A DNA stretch of 64,000 bases from Membranipora membranacea (Eukaryota > Bryozoa > Gymnolaemata > Cheilostomatida > Membraniporidae): NCBI GenBank assembly GCA_914767715.1, contig OU612068.1, forward strand, positions 11,038,001-11,102,000, written 5' to 3'. Numbering within the stretch: position 1 is the first letter of the stretch; every line of letters begins with the position of its first letter. Under the pieces are notes generated by a model that saw only the letters and a program-made list of their open reading frames with translations, was not told the DNA's origin and made no database searches. Positions 37,832-50,900 of this stretch are shown in pieces. A program made the translations under genes and the position numbers.

Positions 37832-38691
37832 GGCGTCTGAGCCAGATGCTCCTAGTTATTGGTAGCTTCTATTCAATCGCATGGGCACAAGTGGATTAAT
37901 TTTTTTTAATTGCAACCACAATCGTAAAAAATTATATTGAAGAAAATTGAGGGTTTGGAATTTGTTAAACAAGGAAAAGCTACAATTAAAATGACAAATC
38001 AAGAAAATCAGACCTGTATTGGTCTCAAGTTAGTATCCTAGGCGAGGCATGACCTTAATAGACATTAATTAGGATTAATTGATTAATTAACAGACACTCA
38101 AGGATAGGTTTTACGGTCAACTGGTCAACAGTAGCGAGGTCAACAGTAGCGGAATGCACAAATTGCATTATAAATATTTCTTTTTATTAACCTTTTAGGT
38201 CAGGTTTATGGCCATGCATACGGAAAAATGAGCGAGAATATTGTTGAAAATATTAAATTTTAGGGGACAACCGGATAATTATGGGGAAATTGGAGATTAT
38301 CAAACTGAAGTGGTCTCTAATGTGTCTAGTTTACTCCAGGGGTTACAGTCAATGAGTATTTTCTGTAAATGTTTCAGGTCCTCCTCCCCGCCCCATAACA
38401 AGAGAAGATGTTCCATCCCACCAAATATCTGTTTTGACTGGTTTAGCATCTTACTCTTTATTCTTTCTGTTGCTCGACAACTATGGCTAAATTTGCTTCA
38501 ATTTCTTCTTATTTAAACTTTCTACCGAGCCAATGATTAGTAATTCTCATTTATTGACTAGCTACAAAAGATGTTAGCATCCCCTTTGTTCAAGTGCCAC
38601 CAGTTTTGTTTATTTTACTGAATGAATTTATTATCTTATTGATATTCCAGTTTAGGTAAATATTCTATGTTATTTCTTCTTTTATTCTATC
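37832..38691. other. Non-coding stretch
   Basis: No supported gene. An open frame at 38241-38516 lacks splice sites and has no recognisable content. Confidence 0.45.
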
Positions 38692-38999
38692 ATGCCTCCT
38701 AAGAGACTGTTAAACACAGTAAAAGCCAAACGCCATCGAAAGAAGAAGAAGGAGCTAATGCCAATGTCACCAGCTTACAACAGGTAATTTCTAATACAAA
38801 AATTCAGTAGTATGTGGCTCACATTTGGCCGAGTTACTATTGCGAAATGACCATACATGTTTCTTTCACCTAATAGCATATTATTGCAAAAGGAATTTGT
38901 TTGTAGTTTGTTCGCAAAAACCCCGACATGTTTGAGGATTTGGATGGAGAGGACTTTGATGCCTGGGAGACCTTTGACCTTGATACGGCGAGTGCTTAG
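38692..38999 (+). CDS. Tiny gene: basic exon then acidic exon
   Basis: Exon 1 (38692-38783) starts MPPKRLLNTVKAKRHRKKKKE and ends 'AACAG|gtaatt'. Exon 2 (38907-38999) follows 'tttgtag' and reads FVRKNPDMFEDLDGEDFDAW, ending TASA and TAG. A third possible piece at 39161-39179, after 'cttttgtag', encodes DEEFGA and a stop. The contrast of a strongly basic start and acidic end looks coding. However, exon 1 ends in phase 2 while exon 2 is protein-like in phase 0, so an exon, a different splice site or an indel is missing. Function unknown. Confidence 0.4.
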
Positions 39000-39315
39000 T
39001 ATATATTAAACATAACGGTTTTACAAGAAGCTTGCCTGACAACAATTGCATAAATGCTAAATCAAGTTGACCAAAAATTGTCAAGAAGTGTCCGCTTAGT
39101 ATCCATTAACAGCACTGCAATCAAATGAAGTTAAATCAACCAATTGTGTTCTTTTGTAGGATGAAGAATTTGGAGCATGAAAGATAATATGATAGACCAG
39201 CAACTCAATGTTTTTTATTCATAATTATATTTAAATAAAAATGTTAATTCAAATATATGCTGCTATGTTTAGTTGCTTGGTCGGAATCCAAATTTTTATC
39301 AAAGTAAAATTTGAG

Positions 39316-39770
39316 TTGCCCCTTGTGTGTAATTTTCAATAGGATCGGATGAGATGTAATTTTGCTGCCGGAAAATCATAATATAACAGTATCCCGGCAG
39401 CAGGTAAGAAAATGAAATTTGGAGTTTAGATTCTTTTTATGCACGTCCAGTTGACCCTGGTGTGCAATTTTCGATAGGATCGGATGATATTTAATTTTGC
39501 TGCCGGAAGATAATTATATAACAGTATCCCGGCAGCAGGTAAGAAAAATCAAATTTGGAGTCCAGATTCTTATTTTGCACGCCCAGTCGACCCTGGTGTG
39601 CTATTTTTGACAAGATCGGAGATGATTTTTTTATGCTGCCAAAAATGATTACATCACGTTAGGTCGGCAGCGAGCCATGAAAAATATTTTTTGACTTCAT
39701 AATCTTGTTGAACAGGCTTTTTTGACCCAGTGGTGTAAATTTCGAAAGGATCGGGGGAACTTTATTTTCC
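39316..39770. repeat. 135-bp tandem repeat, about 3.3 units, with a hairpin in each
   Basis: Units start at about 39316, 39451, 39587 and 39721 with 'ttgaccctggtgtgcaattt'-type sequence and 'aggatcgg'. The first three carry an inverted pair 'tgctgccgg...ccggcagca' (39364-39402, 39499-39538, and a weaker one at 39633-39675). Copies are diverged, so the array is old. Confidence 0.9.
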
Positions 39771-39878
39771 AAACATTTTTCTCTAGAGTGTACCACTTAT
39801 GAGAATATGACCCAGCTAGGATAGCTAGGTTAGCTCTGCCAGATGCCTCAGATGGGCTAACCAACTTGTTGGTTCTAT

Positions 39879-39920
39879 CCGTAGCCGCAGCCGTAGCCGC
39901 AGCCGCAGCCGCAGCCGCAG

Positions 39921-39956
<36 letters not shown>

Positions 39957-39957
39957 T
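39879..39957. repeat. Hexamer microsatellite (GCCGCA/GCCGTA)
   Basis: About 13 units. GCCGTA variants sit at both ends and pure GCCGCA in the middle, as expected when the centre has expanded most recently. Confidence 0.98.
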
Positions 39958-42900
39958 ACGGCCAGCTATTCCTTTGTTATTTGTGAAAGAGGCGGGGCTT
40001 AATTAAATTACTAAATAGTGATTGGTTTAATTCATTCAAGATGAACAATAGGAAGGCAAAGCAGACCCAAATTGTATTGTAATTGAAAGGAATAGGCCAA
40101 GCTATTAATAGGCGTGTGTAGCACCTTGCCCAATCCGTAGCCTTACTAAAAGTTTCCCAATCCTATGGATAGTACGGTGTGTGTAGCCAGAGCTTGAGTC
40201 TGTTATCTTGAAAAACTTTAAAACTGAAATTTTATGAACAATGGATTGTAGCGGTACTTATCTGAGGCTTATCTATCAATGTCCAGTTAGACACATGTGT
40301 CAGATTAGGCCTACATCTTGTCTCAGTTTGGATGTTGTAACACAAAGTGTGCGGTAATTGGAATCGTAGACTCGCACAAGCAACTAGTTGGAACACAAAG
40401 CTAGTAAAAATTTTGGTTTAGCTGTGCTTCAACAACACATCAGCACTTCAACAAAACTTCAACAACAGCAGTGATGTTTTTAAATCAATCAGGATAGTGA
40501 TAGCTTACCCAAGTTCCGAGCACACTGCTCATGTGTTTGAGGGAGGATATTGATGCTGGAACACATGGTCAGCTGACCCACTCTAAGACGGATATTAAAA
40601 AAGGACATAGATGAAACTTCCTTCCTTTCAAGAAAAAGCCTCTAACAGGATGGTTCGTATTTTTATGTCAATATATTGAAAGCTAGTAAAGCCTCTGAGT
40701 TAGATGCAGATCAACAATGGTCAGTATCAGTAGTCAGTACCCAGCCGGCAAGGTTTAGCCAGCAACCATCTGTAGAGGTTGCCAATGGGCAGCTTTATTG
40801 TTGGCCAATATCCTCTGACATCACCTGTCTTTGATAGGTATGCCAGAGGGAGCCAGATATCCCCATTTCCCAGCAACAGATATAATTGGTTGTAGTGCTT
40901 CTGCTTTTATACCCTATTTTCTTGCCATTGGCGGTTGCAGAAATAACTTTTCTGGACTGACAACACATAACCAACACTCAAATATTAATGTATTTACCAT
41001 CTATTAGTATGGCTCCAGCATGAGAACAGTTTACTCCCTATTGTTTTCTCAACCACTCAGGTTAAGCCCGATTTACTCAGATTTTTGGGTTCAACTCAGG
41101 CTACTCAGGAGATTTTAGAATGTAAGCTAAAAACTCAGATTTTGCTCGTTGGCAGAGATGAATAATATATAAACAATGCTAAATTTTGCCTTACATTAAT
41201 TTATGCCATATTATTAATGAATGATCAGGTATTAGATTCTTGTTGTGATAAGCTATGTAAATAATACTGCACTGCCTAAACTAATAATACTAAAGATTAT
41301 AAATACTCTCACTGCACTGCCTATTCAAGTCATTTATGTATAATTGATATGGCTAAATTCCAATTTGCATTTGAGAATGCTTTTAAAATTTAGCTTGTAA
41401 CGAACTTGACATGATTGAATGAATCTAGTCTCAAATTTGAATACACTAATTATAATAAACTTTATTTATGAAGCGCTTAATAAAATTGTTTAAAAACAAT
41501 GATTTCTAAGAGTTATAGAATATCGACACATTAAACCCACACCCAACTGAGATGAATAATAAACATAACATCAAACTTTTGCATGAGAATAATGTGTGGT
41601 ATTTGTTGTGGGTATTTGATTTTATTTGTGATAAGCTATGCTCTTATTGAACTGCCAATCCCAGTGATTTGCGAAATAGATTTTTATGTCTAAATAGAAG
41701 TTGGGATTTCAGACATGTTAAAAAAGTGATTTTGCAGGTGAACCGGATAAATCCAGGCAATGATTTCAATAGCATCACACATTAATTATGCCTTTCAACC
41801 CTGGCGCCTCGATTGGTCAGCCTTTAAATCAATATTTCACCAAATCATGGGGATAAATTTTCACCTGTGGCGACAGCTTTGGCTAGTCCATATGAATTGG
41901 TTCATCTGGATCAAATCTAAAATTGTTTACGATTTTATGTTTACAAGAAATGCTCTAGGTTTTTATTGATTTACTTGCTATCACAAACATGAAATGTTGC
42001 GAGAAAAGGATGCATATACTTTGTCAATAAAGGAGCTGGTTGCTAGAGTATGGAACTTGCATTTGAGGGCATCGCTCTAGAAAATTCTGTATGATGTGAT
42101 GCTCATCAGCAAAACAGCACAATAATATCGAGGTCGCCTACGTCAAGCCTCAAATTCTTGGCAACATTAAAAACTTTCCTTAGTAATTTCTTGTCTATGG
42201 TACATATGCTCGTGTGCACAACAGGCAGACAGTACATCAAGAGGGAAACTACAAAACTTTTGAACATCATGAAAGCTAATGCAACATTTTTTTAACAACA
42301 TACATTCTTTGACTTGATTTGCCAGCTATTCTTTGCACATAATCTTCAAATCTCAGGGGTTTCACCGACAATATTTCGGTGCCATCTCAGGCGTACCCTC
42401 AGCTGTTTATGCTTTTAGGCGTTTTACACCTTTAAAATACCACTTGTGACATGCTAATATCAAAACTCAGGTTTCGAATCCTCCTAGGTTGAGAGCCCTG
42501 GTTTTCGATGGTACAAATTTACTGCAGTACCAATCCTAGAGGTCTAGGCTGAGTGTAAAATTGGTTGTCACGGTTAGGTCGATGTAATTTGCAGACCGAT
42601 GTAGCATTTGTCTCCCCTAGCGAAGTGCTTGTTTTTGAGAATGCTTTACATCCAGACACCAAGTAATCAAATAAGACATGAGCATCCTTATTTAATTCCT
42701 GTGAACCAGTATCACATCCAAGAAATTTGAAATAGGCAAATACGTGGCCATTGATTGAATATATAATGATATAAATAATAATTCTTGCTAGGTATCTAAA
42801 TATCTAATGCTAAACGCTCTTAGCAGGGCAGAAGCATTCTACAGACCCCACTCAGCCAGTACCAATACTCCCTCTCCCACAGGCCTTCTGGGTAATTTTA

Positions 42901-43391
42901 GAAAATAAATATAACAAATAAATTAACTATATAATCTTAATATCGAAATTGGATAGAGACAGTTAATAATATCCCTGATATATCCTTCCCTGAGAAGGAT
43001 ATAAAACCTCTATTTAACTTCTTGAAGAGGTTGCTAAAAATCCCTTTTTGGCAACCTCTTCCACCGGTCCATATGGCATACTATTGGCAACAGTGTTCAG
43101 CCTCTTCCGGTAACCTCTTTCCAACTCAGTTTAGACAACTACTTGCCCGCTGGGTACTGATGTCTAATGATTGTTTGAGATCTTAAGTTCTCACAGCTCA
43201 GGAGATTTTGGATAGAGAGAATAAAACCAAGAAGATGGGAGCAAGTGATAACAGACAGCGCCAACCACTACAAATCAGAGACCAATCTCAGTTTTATCTT
43301 TTGACAAAATCTGTTATGTATTAGGCGTAATTAAATTACTGTCAGCTATCAGACATCCCATCTCCGCCTTTTTGGGAGGTTGAATCCCAAG
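39958..43391. other. Long non-coding stretch
   Basis: No supported gene. At 43235-43324 a short frame MGASDNRQRQPLQIRD... looks like a hydrophilic N-terminus. It could be the missing first exon of the SLC18B1-like gene if the weak donor 'TCT|gttatg' is used (phase 0), but this is a guess. Confidence 0.4.
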
Positions 43392-43545
43392 CATATAAAT
43401 AATGTGTATAATTAAACCTTTTTATCGGACAAAAATCAAAATCCAATCTCCTCATTATGGAGGGTTCAATCGCTATCATATAAATAATGTGTATAATTAA
43501 ACCTTTTTATCAGACAAAAAATCTTAATCCAATCGCCGTTTTTTC
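43392..43545. repeat. 85-bp tandem duplication
   Basis: 'catataaataatgtgtataa' at 43392 recurs at 43477 with flanking similarity on both sides. A partial third echo ('gcatataaaaaccgg') is at 43611. Confidence 0.85.
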
Positions 43546-43863
43546 AAGAGGATGGGCAAATGCAATCTCCAGTTTTTTGGCCAGGCCTGTCCACAGTGAT
43601 GAACTCCGGTGCATATAAAAACCGGGGGAACAACAAGGCAGGATAGTTCTGGTTGGAGAGCCCTTGGAGCATGTTTTTTTGGAATGGTGTAGATTACTTT
43701 TCTGGTATCTAACTTAGTTTATTATTCAAAAAATACAAATTGATTTTAATGTCGAAAAGGCATCTCAACTATGAGTCATTAGTAAATTGAATTAATACCT
43801 ACTTGTCACAAAATTCTAAATACAAATGTTGTGGATAAATTTGATTATATAAACAAAACACTT

Positions 43864-43914
43864 TTTGTATGGAGTTGCCTTCTTCCTCAACAGGAAGAAG
43901 TTAACTCCATACAA
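43864..43914. repeat. Short hairpin, 23-bp arms, 4-nt loop
   Basis: 'ttgtatggagttgccttctt' pairs with 'aagaagttaactccatacaa' with two mismatches. It lies upstream of the SLC18B1-like gene. Probably a residual inverted repeat. Confidence 0.8.
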
Positions 43915-44423
43915 AATAAACATGAGCAAAATGAATAAAATAGTGGTGTCTGTTCTGCTCGGGTATTCGGCCCCAAGTGGGTCGAATATGCGACAATTGT
44001 AATTCTTCCATTAATCGTGTTCTCAAAAGAAAATTATGTGATCTTCACTTTCACTCCATAGTTCCTAAATGCAACGCGCAGCAATCCGACAGCAGATATC
44101 AACAAGGTAGCAACTTCAACAACATAAGGCTAAAGATAAGGATAATCTTTATTTGTAACACTAACTAGCATCAAAGAAGTATCAACACTGATTGGCTAGC
44201 AGGTTTAAAAATCAAATACTTGTAGGAAAATACTTGCTGCAAAATATTGTCGTTCTGACTGAAACCATTTTTTTCCTTCATCGACTACGTCTACCCCATT
44301 TATAACAGTGGATTAAATATAGTCTGTGTCGTGATCAACATTCTTCGTTGTTGTTCTGATTCGATCACAATCATCTGTTTTTTGATGAGCAGGTAATTAA
44401 ATGCTGGCACATCAACCTTAATA

Positions 44424-44515
44424 ACATCAATCAATTGTAGGGACATCGATTACAGTTTTAAAGGTACTTGTACCTTTAAAACCATGATCGATGTCCCGAC
44501 AATTAATTGATGTGC
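44424..44515. repeat. Long hairpin, about 44-bp arms
   Basis: 'acatcaatcaattgtaggg' to 'aaaggta' pairs with 'tacctttaaaaccatgatcg' to 'aattgatgt' around a 3-nt loop, with few mismatches. Size is near that of a microRNA precursor, but loop and pairing are also what a mini-MITE would give. Confidence 0.85.
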
Positions 44516-44974
44516 TATAAAACGAACCAACTAGAACGTCTTCTGTAACATCTTCACAGACATGCTATCTGGACCTGTCACTTTACTATCAGACATGCTG
44601 CTCAAGTAGTCATAGTCGTGGAATATTGTTGGTGTAAATTATCACAAAGCTACATTATTCATATCAGTTTGGGTTATACATTTGGTGGATGTACTTAATG
44701 AATCAGCAATAGACACAAAATGATTGTTTAGCTGTTCACTATTTAGGGAGCTATGATCTTAACTTTTAATCATGCAGTACGCAAATACTTTCTATGTTTG
44801 ATCTGATTAATTCGCTCATTCATTTTAATTATTTTGGCGCAGATGTACAACATTTGTATGAGAAAATTATGATACATGAAATACTTAGAAAATTAAAATT
44901 TCTAAATTGATCTTATCTGTGCTTGGTACAAAAAGTTTATGCACCAGTCTAAATAAAAAACCACTTTGTTGCAG

Positions 44975-47900
44975 GGTGATGTTGAAACCACCAACTACAT
45001 TGAGCTCCAAAGTAGCCCAGCTGGTTGTTGTGGAAGATTACAAAGAGTTACGTCCGGGATTCGTTCTCTCACACGGGAGCAGATCCTGGCTGCAGTATTT
45101 GGCTTCCTTAGTTACTTTCTTGTGTGTGTATGTATCAGCATGCCTGCACCTTTCCTACCTATGGAGGTAAGTTAGGATGACACATTGCAAAGTTTCTAGG
45201 TAAGGATCTAGCACACCTCCTTGTATGATACAACCATTAATTCGACATCAGTGATAAAAAACTCAGAAGATTGAGGGGTATACTCTGGTTGCTTTTTACT
45301 GTTATCTTTAAATGGCTTAATATGCTTTAAACAGCAAAATATAGTTGGTTTCTATGTGTATATGTGCCAGAGCAAAAAATTTTCTACCTCTCTTACAGAG
45401 TGAACTTCATGGTCAGGTAGAATCTATAACAGGACTAATGCTTGGATTTATGCCCCTGTTACAAACATTCCTGAACCCTGTATGGGGGAAACTGGTGAGT
45501 GGTGAGATTTCCTCTTTTTTGCATGCATCATTACGGATCATTATACCGACCATTTCTTTTTGGTGAACAAAACGCTAATCCTTAAACATCCCATTAACGT
45601 TGCCCTACTCCTAGCAACATGAGAGCTCAGCAAAAGTGTATGCACTGCACTATTAGCATAACAAAGGGACCAAGTGATTAATTGAACACGGCAATAAGCC
45701 AACTCGCTTCCTGGTCTATTGGCTAAGATCGAAAACAACTACCTGTGGCTTATAAGCTCTTTATTAAGTTTCTTGAATCTTGCTTCATACTCGAGGAAGT
45801 CATTTTATTCTAGGATGCATTCTAGGCCTCTATTTTTACTGAACAGTATTCGGCCAAATTATTGACTGTGTTACCTACGTCTGAAAAATTAGACTAACTA
45901 CTTGTTAATTTATAATATTATTCACCAGAATTTGTTCTATTTATTTACAAAAATGTTACATTGATGTAGTGATAATTGAGATTTAAAGACTTCCTGTAAA
46001 CCTATTGCCTATTTTTATAGGAATGAGGAATTTACAAGGAATTAGTCTAGCTTTTTAGACAGGCGAAAAAGACCAGAATTTTTACCAGAAATTAGTTTTA
46101 TTTCCGCCTGTCTAAAAAGCTAGAATTTCAGGATAATAGACAATCAATTTACTGGGAATTAGTTTATTTTTGGCATTAGAGGTTTTCAGAAAATCCTTCT
46201 ATGCTATTAATGACTACTACATCACTTTTCTATGAAAATAGATTAATTCATGGTAAATTAGATTATTAACCTGGAACTGTAAGACATAGGTAATACAACT
46301 AATAATTTAGCTATTGAGTAATACAGGATGACTGAGCTAGCCCCAAGAGAGTAGCAAGGTACCCTATAATACAGAGAGGGTTTGTTAGTAATAGATACAC
46401 TCGAGTCTTCGAGGCTAGAATTCTCAAGAAATGCTCCACTAGCCCACGACTCCTGTGGCACTCTCCCCCACACGTCACCATTCAGCACATTTTAGCCCAC
46501 CGCTGCTACTCTTTGGACATCTATTTTTGTTATTCGAGCTTACTGCTGGGAGATTTTGGCTCCCCTTCCATATTGACAGCATGTTTTCTATGAGACATCT
46601 TTAGCGAAAATGATCATTTCTTAAAAAATGATTATGATGCCAATAAAAGTATTAAAACAAAAAGTTTTTTATCTCTGTGTCTAGGCAGTACATATCGGAG
46701 TGAAGAAGTTGTTGAACGGTGGTATGTTTGTGAGCGGCACTATGACGGCAGCTTTTGGATGTATAGAGTTTATTCCTCACACACACACCACAGCTTATAC
46801 ACTGGCAGGATTCAGTATAAGGGCTGTGCAGGCTGCCGGCTGTGCTGCCATATTTACTACAGTCTTTATACTGATAACTGATCTATTCCCTAAACATAAC
46901 ACATTAATGCTGGTATGTAAGTATTTTGGCTATTTATTTAAATTAAAATAAGTCAATTCAAAATTATAATGTCGATAAACCAGAAAAAGAGCTACATTAT
47001 TGATGCGGTGGATAAAAATGAGATGTAAAGACTAGTTTAAAATGTCAAGTACTAAGTACATAGCCAATAGTATTTTAGGGCAGTAGCTTATAGTGGTGCA
47101 AACCATTCTTTCAGGTCTAACTTCAAGCGCATTTCGGTTTCTGTTATCTACCAGAAAATCACTAATTGTTGATATGTGAAGCTTTGAGAGCAAATATACA
47201 CAAGCCTTCTTCAGTGCTATTTTCTGGTTCTGACCATTATGCCTTTTGTATTACAGAGTCTAACAGGTGCTCTAGGAGGGGTTGGTGTGATGGGTGGCCC
47301 AGCAATAGGGGCAGGATTGTTTGCAGTAAGTCTTATGAGTCACAATACACTACATGCATGCGTACATACAGCTGACAATAGCATAGATGGACAAAATGTC
47401 ACAACAAAACCACCAGGTTTTTTTTTATAAGACCTGCGTCAACAATGTTGCCGACTAGTATGACAGACCTACAGATTCACCTACAGCTTCTATTTTCATG
47501 TTAAGATTTTTAATATATTTTCAGTTAGGCGGATTCTGGATCGTGTTTGTTGGAGTAGGAGGCTTTATGGTTGTAATCTCAATGCTAATGTGCATATTTC
47601 TCCCTAGTCACAGTGAGTGCACTTTAATCACTTTCCTAGACATAGAATACAGTAGGTTATTGAAAATAGCTTGAGACAGTCCACTTTGTTATCTTATGAT
47701 GGGTATTGTTAACCTTATTTTATTTTTATCTACATTTTATTTTATTGTTTTATTTATTTTTGTTTGATTTATATCTTATTTTATTCTATTTTGTTTGTTT
47801 TGTTATATTTTACTTTATTTGATCATATGTAGCGGTCATTTGGCTGCGCTTCGTGGCTTCTTGTAATACACCTATACACTCTCTGATCTTATTTTGGTGC

Positions 47901-50900
47901 CATGTATGCCAAAAGTCTACCATATTTTCCCACAATTTCTTTGCCGAGAAGCTTTTGACGCATGCCAAGAAGTGACCAAATAAAAAATCTCGATAGAGTT
48001 GTTTTTATAATACTTCATTTAATTTTAAATGCTTGAAATTAAATGATTGAAATGTATTGATATTTATTTAAATTAATAAATTAATAATACTAATTTAAAA
48101 ATGAGCTCAACACATCCATTCGAGCTTAAAAGATAGATATAATATGATTGATTACTATGTTGTTGTTTTTTTATCAATTTCATCATTTGTGGCGCAACAT
48201 CAGAAGCAAATTAAGATTTTAAAACTTTTAATGTTTTATTTGTAGATGCCCATGAGGATAAAAAATCCAATACTAAACTACCTTATCGCAAAATACTGCT
48301 CAATCCTCGAACTCTTGTGTCACTAGCTGTCGGTTATTTCTCAGCAATGAAATGGGCAGCGATCGATCCTATTCTAGAACCTGAACTTCGGGGCAAGGTA
48401 TGAAAGATTTTTGGTTTTCCCCACGATCCCCTCCCCCCCCCCATTTGAAGAATAAATTTGAAGCAATAGATCTTATTGAAGATAAAAAACTGAAATGTTA
48501 AAGATTTGGAATTGAACACATACAGACCTATAACGTAAATCTAAACTAATAATTAAATATGTTTCTTGTTTTGCATGTGATATGTAGATTCCGGTTCGTA
48601 TTGATAGATATTGTAGCAGTTAACAACAATATGGCAATTGCCTTAGTGACAATGCCATAAAAAGCTATGACCTTAGCACACAAATACAATTAATGCAAAT
48701 TAGACAAAGCTCGGTCATCGCAATACTACCTCAATATTTACCCTGTTTTATCACTGCAGTTCTATTTTGAAGAATTGATTGAGCATGATCACACTAATAG
48801 AATTGCAGGATTGAATTACAGGATGCCTATTTTTCATAGAATGAAGACAGTTGGTTACGCTTAACCGACTTTCAATATTGTTTTTTTTCTAGTACGGGAT
48901 GGATCAGGAGCACAGCGCTCTTATTTTTCTCATATTATCTGCCTCATATGTAATCGCTACACCTATAGCTGGAAAAACTGTTGGACAGCCAGTAAGTTAA
49001 TCTATTTACTCCAGATCTGCCAACTAAAAGTTTAACAAACATCAAAGAGCCTCCAAGTTCAATTCCTTGTCATATTTCCTTATCAAATTTGTGCTTGAGT
49101 CTTAGCTTGTTACTCTAAATTAAGATACCTTTTGTTCACAAAAACAGCAGACAAAACCTTTTGACCTGCGAGTTGATCTAATTACAGCAGTACGTTTCTA
49201 TATCACCGCCTCCATGTTCTTAGAGGTGGTGACATAGTGGTATTATTCGATCAACTGGGCGTATAAAGAAGTTGTTTTAGCATTTTACTTCCATCATAAG
49301 TCAAAAGAGTTTGTCAACATTTTTGGTTAACGAAATACTGATAACATTTCTGGTCCAAATGACCAGATTTCTTGGCGGTAACGACCTCTACATGCACATT
49401 CCTATAGCACCTCCAAGATAATCTTGGAGGTGCTATAGGTATGTGCATGAGGAGGTAATCAATTTTATGATCTTGGAGGTGGTGATATAGAAATTTATTT
49501 AGTCAACTGGGTGTATAAAGAAATTGTTTTTCGCATTTTACTACCGTCATAAGTCCAGAAGGCTTGTCTATTTGACCGGATATGTAAAAGCTAAGTCTGA
49601 TATCGATATTTGGCTTGACTCTTAGTGGCTGGTGGTATAGATGGGTATATTATACTATACCATCATCCACTCAGAGCCAGTCCACTAATGTCCAACCAAG
49701 GAGTAACAGGGGTATGCTGTTGCTCCTTGGTCCAAAACACTGTTCAGAAGTTTCTTTTCCAATTCTACTTCTTCATAACCAAAGATGGTTATCAGATATA
49801 GTTTTATCATATCCAGTCAAATATGAAGCAACTATGAATACAATATAAAATATTAGGAGTTACTGTAACCTGTAGTTTATTTCAGTTTTGCATAGGCAGT
49901 TTATGGGTGATGATAATTGGGTTGACAATCTCTATGTGTGCGTTCCTGTTTGCTGGACCAAGTCCTCTTCTACAGTTGACTACGAGGTATGGAATAGTGA
50001 TAGTGCCCATTCTGAGTCTAATTATTATTGGACAACACCTCTTCAATTCAGGAAACAAGCTGCTTGGATAACTTTAAAACCGGTTGTTGAAAAAAGAACC
50101 AGAAAATTCTTAACAAAGTCAAAATTCTAGTATTTTTATTATTTTTTGCGTCATTTCATGAAGCTGATAACGTATGAGTATAATATTGCACTGCACATGC
50201 CTGAAGATTTCTCGCTTTCCTGTTTGTATTATTTTGATAATTTAGTAAATTTATACCAGTACAATCTTGATTGAACTTGCTACAGTGTTCTCATATTTTG
50301 CCACAACAGAAAAATCTGACTGCATACTCTATATAGTGCGGATTAGATGGTACCTGTAACGGAGTGTGTTAACAGAGTACCCACAATGCAACTTTAACCT
50401 CGTATTCACTAGAGTCAGTCTCATATGCAATCATTGACCCTTTTCAACTGGGAAATCCAGAAAAGTTGCAATATTGGATACATGATACATGTATTAATTT
50501 GTCAATATCATATTTTGACTTTGAACAGTGATAAGGAGTTGTGGCTGCTGCTGACTTGCCTAGTAGTGATGGGTATGACTAACTGCCTACTTTATGTCCC
50601 GGCTCAAGATATAACCTTTAAACTCGAGTGAGTATTAATCTGTCTAAATGTACAATGAGCCTCTGCTAAGACCCCTGAGCTTGTTGAACCACAAGAGATA
50701 CATTCACTCAAATAGAATATCACAAAGAGAAACATGGGCTTTTGTTGTGTTGCAACTTATTTCTTGCAAACAGTTGAACATGGGTAGCTTGTGTGATTCC
50801 CCTGTGGTTGATTCATATCACTGCCAGCATTTTGGTTGATTTTCGATTGCCACCAATTTTTTCGCAAATGATCATTGAGGCGCTTAACGTAAAATTCATT

